This document shows, one piece after another, positions 5,828-10,565 of a DNA stretch of 10,565 nt (positions are counted from its first letter, which is position 1; each line of letters starts with the position of its first letter). The stretch is taken from the NCBI GenBank assembly GCA_903930745.1, contig CAIYZX010000443.1, positions 1 through 10,565 on the forward strand, in the 5' to 3' direction. Under the pieces are notes generated by a model. The model was not told the DNA's origin, made no database searches, and worked only from the letters and a program-made list of their open reading frames with translations. Origin of the DNA: an uncultured Chloroflexota bacterium (GTDB lineage: Bacteria > Chloroflexota > Limnocylindria > Limnocylindrales > CSP1-4). A program made the position numbers and the translations under genes.

Positions 5828-8800
5828 CTAGACCGCCGCCACCGGGAGGTCTACCGTGAACGTCGTGCCCACGCCCGGCGTGGAGGCGAGGTTGATCGCT
5901 CCGCCACAGCGGTTCACGATCAGGAAGACGGACGCGAGGCCAAGCCCGGTCCCCCCGCTCCCCTCGCCGGGCCGCTTGGTGGTGAAGAACGCGTCGAACG
6001 CCCTTGAGCGTGTCGCCTCGTCCATGCCCGTGCCGGTATCGCTGACAACGAGGCGGACGTAGCGTCCCGGCGGCAGCGCCCCCGTCTCCGTGCCGAGAGC
6101 TGCCACCGCCACGTGCACGGAGCCGCGGATCCCGAAGATGCCGCCGGCGGGCATCGCATCCACGGCGTTCGTGGCGAGGTTGCCGATGACCTGCGTCAGG
6201 CCGGTCGGGTCGATGCCGGCCAGCGGGAGATCGTCCGGGAGGTCCAGATCCAGGCGGATCCGGTCACCCAGGATGCGGTCGAGCATCGTGCTGGCACCCG
6301 CGAGGTGCGCTGCCACGTCGGTCGTCCCGCCGGTGTCCGATGCGGGCCGGGAGAACTCCAGCACGCTCCGGGTCATGTCCACGGCACCCCGTGACGCAAG
6401 CCGGATGGTCTCGATGTCCTCGTGGTGGGCGTCGTCCGGAGCCATGTCCTCCGCGATGAAGTCCGCCGCCATCGTGACCGCGGTGAGGTAGTTGCGGACA
6501 TCGTGGGCGAGGATGCCTGCGAACTGCCCCAACACCTCGAGGCGCTCCGCGTGGCGCAGCCGGGCCTCGAAGGCGGCGCGCTCCGAGAGGTCCACCACGG
6601 TGGCGATGACCAGTGGGCCTTCGCGGGTGGCAACGGGGGCCAGCAGGACGTGGATCGGGACGGTGCTGCCGTCGCGCCGCCGTGCTTCCACGTCCAGCGG
6701 ATGGCTGGGCAGGGCGAGCAGCGCTTCCCGCCCGTCGGCTGCGGCGAGCCAGGCGGCCATTGACCTGCCGCTCGTGGAGGATCTCCCACCGCCGACAAGG
6801 GTGGAGACGGACCCGCCGACGAGCGTCCCGGGCTCATAGCGGAAGAGCTGGTGGGCCGCCGCGTTGGCGTACTGGATTGCCCCCGTGCCGTCCAGCGTGA
6901 GGATCCCGTTCGGGGAGGCCTCCAGGATCGCCCGGAGACGCTCCTCGCGGTCCAGCACGGCTTCGCGGTCACGCGTGGCCAGGATGGCCACGGCGAGCTG
7001 GTCGCCGACCTCGTGTGCAATGGCAATGGTCTCCGCGGAGGCAGTGAGCGGGTCGGAGCCCGCGAAGTCGATGGCGCCCACCAGCTCACCCGCGGCGATC
7101 AGCGGGACCCAGACCCGGGCTCGGCGGCCCGTGGCAATCTCGCCGTCCCCCTGCGGTGCGCCCGGCGCCGCCGTGACCGCCTCCTCGCGGACCTGTACCG
7201 CCGGGTTGTCAAGATCGGCACCCCGCAGCACGGAATGCAGGGGAAACACCTGGTCAACGTGGAGACCACCGTCCTGGGCGGTGTCCTCGCCCGCGACCCC
7301 GATGCACCGCCCCTCACCGTGCGCGAGATCGTAGACGGAGAGCTCCAGGCGGCGTGCCCGGAGCACGCGGAGCAGGGGCTCGCCTGCCGCCGCCGCCAGG
7401 TCCCGCAGGGACGTTGCGTCAAGGATGGACCGGTCGATCTCGTGGACCAGCGCCTGCCGGTCCACGGCACGCTCCAGGGCCAACCGGGCGTTGGCATGGC
7501 GAATGGCGACCGCCAGCTGGTCGCCAACCTCCCGGGCGATGGCAAGGCGGTCGTGCTCCAGCATCACCGGGTCATCGCCAGCGAGGCTGATGACGCCCAC
7601 CAGCTGGTCCTCGGCAACCAGGGGGACTGCGGCACCAACCACGCAGCCCAGCTCGATGGCAGCCTGCGCACCCGCCATGCCTGTCGCCTGCCGGATGTCC
7701 GGCACGGTGACGATGTCGCGCTGTGCGCGCAGGGAGGGCGGGAGCACCCGCGTCGCGGGCAGTCGCGCAACCTCCGAGAAGACCCGTTCCGCTCCCTCGC
7801 CCGCCCAGGCCACGATGCTGCCGCCGGCCATGGGATCCAGTCCCGCCTCGGCGATGCCGAGGAGGCGCGCTCCAACCAGCACCCGCAGCGGCTCTGCGAC
7901 GCGCTGGGCGATCTCGGCGCCGGTGGTGGCGGTGAGGATTCCGCGGTCGATGTCGTGCAGGAGCTCCAGGCGCGTTCGCGACTCCAGGAGGGCGGCCCGC
8001 GCCTCGAAACGGACCAGGGCGGTTGCGAACCGGTCGCCCACCAGCCGCAGCGAGAGCTCAACCGCCTCGTCGCAGCCGTGCGTGCGACGCCACGAGACGC
8101 TGAGGGCGCCCACGAGCCGTCCCTCCGACACGAAGGGCATGTAGGCGCTTGAGTGGAGGCCCCGTGCGAGGAGCGATGCGCCAGCGCGCCCGTTGTCCGT
8201 GCGCGCGGCGAGGTCCGGCACCGCGATCAGGTCCGGCCTCTCGATCATCTCCGGCGTGACCAGGGCGCCGAGCGGCAGCCTCGCGGGTGGCGCCTCGCCG
8301 GGCGGCAGATCCGCCACCTCGTCCGTTGCAAGCCAGTCCACGACAGCCCGGTCCGCGTCCACGCGGAGGACGACCGCCCGCTCCGCCCCGATCAGCCGCC
8401 GGATCCCCGGCAGCACCTCCCGGGCGAGTGCGGAGGGCGACTCCGCCATGAGCCCGGCCCGGTCGATGGCGTTGAGGACCTCCATGCGCGCCACCGAGAC
8501 CTCACGGGCCCTGCTCTCGCGCCCTGACCGGATGGCGATCGCGAGCTGGGCTGCGACGCTCGCGGCCATCGCCACCGCCTCCGGTGTGAACGGAGTGGGG
8601 TCCACTGCGGTGTGCAGCATGGCACCCACGAGGATGCCGTCCGCCACCAGGGGCACCCAGCACGCGGCCCGGTGACCGTGCGCCGTCATCACCCGGGCGA
8701 TGCTCGTGCTCCCCTCGCCGGTGGGGATCCCCGTGAAGACGTGGGGCGCCTCCCGGTCCGGGATGGCCGCCGGGATGACCTCGTCGCGTGGCACCTCGTC

Positions 8801-9598
8801 TGCGGGGCCCCACTCCACGGCATCGGCATCGGCGTGGGTGTCCTCGTCCACGGCCAGGACGGCCGCACGGTGGCCGTCCTGCAGGAGCTCCACCACGCTG
8901 GAGTGCCCAGCACCAAGGCGGGGTCGCAGCACCCGGAGCGCCTCCTGGGCGATCTCCGCCAGGGGCCGCCGCGCGATGATCCAGCCGTCAATGGCGTGGA
9001 GGAGCGCGAGCCGATCGCGCGATGCCTCGAGATCCGCCTCGGCGTGGGCGTACCGGATGGAGGTCGCAAGCACGGTGGTGACCTCCTGGGCCATCGCCAT
9101 GCGTCGCGGTTCGAGCATCTCCGGGTCACGTCCCTCCAGGACGACCACACCCACGGGTTCGCCGTCGGCTACCAGCGGCAGGACGGCAGCGTGCCGGAGG
9201 CCGTCGGCCACGGGCAGCGGGACGTTTGGCAGGAGCTCCAGCGCAGCGGCGAGGTCCGGCACGACCAGGGGCGCCCGGATGGCGCGCAGACGGGGCGGGA
9301 CTGCCTGGTCATACGGGACGGCGGCGAGATCCACCGGCGCGTCCAGGTCCCGCTGGACGGCGGCGAGCACCCTGCCGCCGGTCCCCTCCCGGCCATGCTC
9401 CGCGACGGTCAACCGGTCCGCGCGTGCGAGGTCCGCAAGTGGACGCGCGGCCAGCGCCGCCACCTCCACGGGGTCTCTCCGGCCCAGCACCAACAGGACC
9501 ATGGCGTGCATGAGCTCAAGCTGACGGAGCCGTTCCTCCTCGGCCACCGGCTCCGCTCCGTCCACGGGCGTGGCCGCGCGGTCGCGTCCATCGTCCAT
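5828..9598 (-). CDS. Soluble sensor histidine kinase: five GAF domains, PAS, HisKA, HATPase
   Basis: The 1256-residue protein has no membrane helix. Five GAF domains follow in tandem (about 27-195, 197-370, 374-545, 546-715, 718-885). Each opens with an L-x-x-I-D helix (LLHAID, LNAID, LLHDID, LVHEID) and holds a P-L/F-V-x-x-G-x-x-V-G strand (such as VPLVADGILVG). A PAS domain follows (about 886-1005), then HisKA with GQFAGILAHDVRNYLTAV (phospho-acceptor His1032) and HATPase with N-box GNLATNAVDAM (Asn1144), G1 box DTGTGM (Asp1187), FFTTK and GGTGLGLASV. All catalytic motifs are intact. GAF and PAS domains usually sense small ligands, light or redox state; no ligand residue is evident. There is no receiver domain. 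I chose ATG at 9598; GTG at 9604, after a GGGGGA, is an alternative. The open frame continues to 10282 but only across the divergent genes. Two transporter genes follow in the same operon. Confidence 0.9.
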   Translation of the reverse strand: MDDGRDRAATPVDGAEPVAEEERLRQLELMHAMVLLVLGRRDPVEVAALAARPLADLARADRLTVAEHGREGTGGRVLAAVQRDLDAPVDLAAVPYDQAVPPRLRAIRAPLVVPDLAAALELLPNVPLPVADGLRHAAVLPLVADGEPVGVVVLEGRDPEMLEPRRMAMAQEVTTVLATSIRYAHAEADLEASRDRLALLHAIDGWIIARRPLAEIAQEALRVLRPRLGAGHSSVVELLQDGHRAAVLAVDEDTHADADAVEWGPADEVPRDEVIPAAIPDREAPHVFTGIPTGEGSTSIARVMTAHGHRAACWVPLVADGILVGAMLHTAVDPTPFTPEAVAMAASVAAQLAIAIRSGRESRAREVSVARMEVLNAIDRAGLMAESPSALAREVLPGIRRLIGAERAVVLRVDADRAVVDWLATDEVADLPPGEAPPARLPLGALVTPEMIERPDLIAVPDLAARTDNGRAGASLLARGLHSSAYMPFVSEGRLVGALSVSWRRTHGCDEAVELSLRLVGDRFATALVRFEARAALLESRTRLELLHDIDRGILTATTGAEIAQRVAEPLRVLVGARLLGIAEAGLDPMAGGSIVAWAGEGAERVFSEVARLPATRVLPPSLRAQRDIVTVPDIRQATGMAGAQAAIELGCVVGAAVPLVAEDQLVGVISLAGDDPVMLEHDRLAIAREVGDQLAVAIRHANARLALERAVDRQALVHEIDRSILDATSLRDLAAAAGEPLLRVLRARRLELSVYDLAHGEGRCIGVAGEDTAQDGGLHVDQVFPLHSVLRGADLDNPAVQVREEAVTAAPGAPQGDGEIATGRRARVWVPLIAAGELVGAIDFAGSDPLTASAETIAIAHEVGDQLAVAILATRDREAVLDREERLRAILEASPNGILTLDGTGAIQYANAAAHQLFRYEPGTLVGGSVSTLVGGGRSSTSGRSMAAWLAAADGREALLALPSHPLDVEARRRDGSTVPIHVLLAPVATREGPLVIATVVDLSERAAFEARLRHAERLEVLGQFAGILAHDVRNYLTAVTMAADFIAEDMAPDDAHHEDIETIRLASRGAVDMTRSVLEFSRPASDTGGTTDVAAHLAGASTMLDRILGDRIRLDLDLPDDLPLAGIDPTGLTQVIGNLATNAVDAMPAGGIFGIRGSVHVAVAALGTETGALPPGRYVRLVVSDTGTGMDEATRSRAFDAFFTTKRPGEGSGGTGLGLASVFLIVNRCGGAINLASTPGVGTTFTVDLPVAAV

Positions 9599-9823
9599 CG
9601 TCACGGGCAGACGTCCCCCAACGGGCTTGGCGCGGTTCCCTCCGCGCGGATGATCCGGCCATCCCCCGATGGGCGGAACCGGTCCAGGCCCCGTGGCCTG
9701 AGGGCCCGATTGTGCACCGCTTTGTGCCCGTCTGGGTAGAGGCAATAACTCCGGTGCGGGCGGCGGGCCCGGCGCGCTGCTGCGTTCGCTCCGGTTCGCG
9801 CGACGATCGGCCACAATGGCGCC
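9599..9823. promoter_or_regulatory. Divergent intergenic region between kinase and GIY-YIG-like gene
   Basis: This 225-base region must hold the promoters for both directions. For the minus strand, CACAAT (about 9711-9716) lies some 110 bases before the kinase start, without a well-spaced -35. For the plus strand, TTTGTG (9721-9726), 17 bases, AATAAC (9744-9749) is a weak sigma70-like pair, but it lies 75 bases before the start; a nearer candidate is listed separately. TTGTGC is repeated at about 9711 and 9722. GGCC-CCGT-GGCC near 9693 is a short hairpin. I see no riboswitch. Confidence 0.35.
9812..9817 (+). promoter_or_regulatory. Putative -10 element of the GIY-YIG-like gene (leaderless)
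   Basis: CACAAT is followed by exactly six bases (GGCGCC) and then the ATG at 9824, the spacing expected if transcription starts at the A of the start codon. It matches TACAAT at five of six positions. No Shine-Dalgarno is present. Confidence 0.4.
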
Positions 9824-10183
9824 ATGACCAACAGCGACGCAGACCCGGAGCGCCGAAGAATGGACCGGGACCGCCTCCGCCTCTCGCGTCCCAACGCCGG
9901 CGTGATCCTCTATCGCCACCGGGCCACCGGCCGTCTCCTGGTGCTGGGCGTGCCCAACGTGGTTGCCGCCCGCAACCGCCTTGACTTCGCGATCTCCACC
10001 CGCACGGCCTCCGCGCTCCCCGACCCCTACCTCGCGGAGGACGCGCACACACACGGGTTCGACGGCCTGGGGATGGACGTGCTCGAGGAGGTGGAGGTTG
10101 GCGCCAGCGCCACCTCGCGCTCCCTCTCCGCGGACCTGGACGTGCTGGTTGAGCTCTGGCGGGAGCGTCTCGCCCGGGGCTGA
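9824..10183 (+). CDS. Small GIY-YIG-like protein with degenerate motifs
   Basis: The 119-residue product resembles the small single-domain GIY-YIG family proteins of about 100-115 residues found in Firmicutes and other bacteria, in this order: a G-V-x-x-Y strand (NAGVILYRHRATGRLLVLG, 24-42), where family members have G-V-Y...G-K-x-x-I-G-S; an N-R-x-x-F step (ARNRLDFAIS, 49-58); G-x-x-x-F-x-V-L-E as GFDGLGMDVLEEVEV (78-92); and a final helix DLDVLVELWRERL, equivalent to L-x-x-L-E-x-x-W-L-x-x-L. The Tyr of YIG is replaced (LVLG), and the basic and acidic residues of active nucleases are not clear, so catalysis is doubtful. The first 20 residues are charged and probably disordered. The start at 9824 fits a leaderless -10. 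The gene is divergent from the kinase; no functional link is evident. Confidence 0.6.
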   Translation: MTNSDADPERRRMDRDRLRLSRPNAGVILYRHRATGRLLVLGVPNVVAARNRLDFAISTRTASALPDPYLAEDAHTHGFDGLGMDVLEEVEVGASATSRSLSADLDVLVELWRERLARG

Positions 10184-10235
10184 TCCCCGGCCGGACCGGG
10201 ACTGTTGGCGGTGCCCACCGGTACCGAGGGGGGAT

Positions 10236-10253
10236 GCAGCGGCGCTCCGCTGC
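10236..10253 (+). other. Perfect 7-bp hairpin between two small genes
   Basis: GCAGCGG pairs exactly with CCGCTGC around a CGCT loop. It lies 52 bases after the GIY-YIG-like stop and 17 bases before the next ATG. There is no following T tract. It could end transcription of the first gene weakly, or sit in the leader of the next one. Confidence 0.35.
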
Positions 10254-10270
10254 CTGGCACGCTGCGCTCC

Positions 10271-10543
10271 ATGGACGACCACGCGCCGGAGCCCACTCCG
10301 GCCCAGCAGCTCCCGGTGCTCTACCGCTCCGTGCTGGACCTCGTGGCCGCGCTGGAGGGTGACGGTGAGCGACGGGCCGCGTACGAGCTGCGCCGCCGCG
10401 CGATCCAGGCCTATTCCACGCGCTGGGACGCGACTGGCCGCAACGCGCTCCTCCGGCTGATCCGCGAAGGCGAGGCTCGTCGGGCGGCCGTGGCCCGCGT
10501 CCAGCCGGTCATCGCCATTCCCACCGCTCCCGCGTCCGCCTGA
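10271..10543 (+). CDS. Unrecognised 90-residue helical protein
   Basis: I do not recognise the family with confidence. The product has a short Pro-rich start, a helix around LPVLYRSVLDLVAALEG, and a strongly basic helical pair with YELRRRAIQAYSTRWDATG and RNALLRLIREGEARRAAV. It ends in a hydrophobic Pro/Ala tail. The pattern R-R-x-A-I-x-x-Y-S-x-x-W-D followed by a Leu/Arg helix recurs, as far as I remember, in small hypothetical proteins of high-GC bacteria, often near the end of an operon. I chose ATG at 10271; a TTG at 10205 would add 22 residues of Gly/Pro-rich sequence that crosses a perfect hairpin, so it is less likely. No membrane segment or metal site is seen. It lies 87 bases after the GIY-YIG-like gene on the same strand. 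Confidence 0.6.
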   Translation: MDDHAPEPTPAQQLPVLYRSVLDLVAALEGDGERRAAYELRRRAIQAYSTRWDATGRNALLRLIREGEARRAAVARVQPVIAIPTAPASA

Positions 10544-10565
10544 CCGGCCCCGCGCCGCGTCCGCC

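Noticed and set aside
6851..8152. Plus-strand open frame of 433 codons antisense to the kinase
   Set aside because: The opposite strand encodes clear GAF and PAS domains; the antisense product shows no family features.
9599..10282. Minus-strand open frame extending the kinase N-terminus by about 228 residues to 10282
   Set aside because: The extension is antisense to two small plus-strand genes, is rich in Gly, Arg and Pro without domain features, and the first GAF helix begins soon after the ATG at 9598.

Overview
This is a very GC-rich bacterial window (roughly 70% or more by eye), with dense gene packing, strongly G/C third codon positions and several starts that look leaderless: a TANNNT or NACAAT hexamer sits 6 to 9 bases before the ATG, with no Shine-Dalgarno. 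Together with the form of the sortase-like gene, this suggests an uncultured Chloroflexota-type lineage (for example near Limnocylindria). No rRNA or other phylogenetic marker is present, so that placement is inference.

Layout. Positions 1-129 hold the C-terminal tail of a membrane protein that resembles NADH-quinone oxidoreductase subunit N. After a GC-rich gap with a doubtful small ORF comes a LysE-family exporter on + (349-1041). A 480-base convergent intergenic region (1042-1521) is full of degenerate repeats of two kinds. It separates the exporter from a membrane-anchored thioredoxin-fold (TlpA/redoxin) gene on - (1522-2235). That gene is divergent from a sortase-like gene on + (2305-3045), and the two share a 69-base promoter region. 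The sortase-like gene converges on a three-gene minus-strand cluster read in the order sensor histidine kinase (9598-5828), 14-helix MFS/DHA2 transporter (5819-4104), CorA-type cation transporter (4120-3122). Gaps there are 8 bases and then a 17-base overlap, so the three are very likely one operon. Divergent from the kinase are two small + genes: a degenerate GIY-YIG-like protein (9824-10183) and an unrecognised 90-residue protein (10271-10543).

How the genes may work together. The kinase is a soluble protein with five tandem GAF domains, a PAS domain and an intact HisKA/HATPase core. It has no receiver domain and no response regulator gene beside it. Its operon position suggests control of, or co-regulation with, the two transporters. 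The divergent TlpA/sortase-like pair encodes two proteins with the same plan: N-terminal membrane anchor, Ser/Pro/Ala/Thr-rich stalk, extracytoplasmic domain.

The points most worth a second look are the sortase-like protein whose catalytic Cys position reads Ser, the CorA homologue with GMS in place of GMN, the five-GAF kinase operon, and the two repeat families at 1068-1497. I found no mobile element, CRISPR array, tRNA or rRNA, and no clear evidence of a wholly new multi-gene system.
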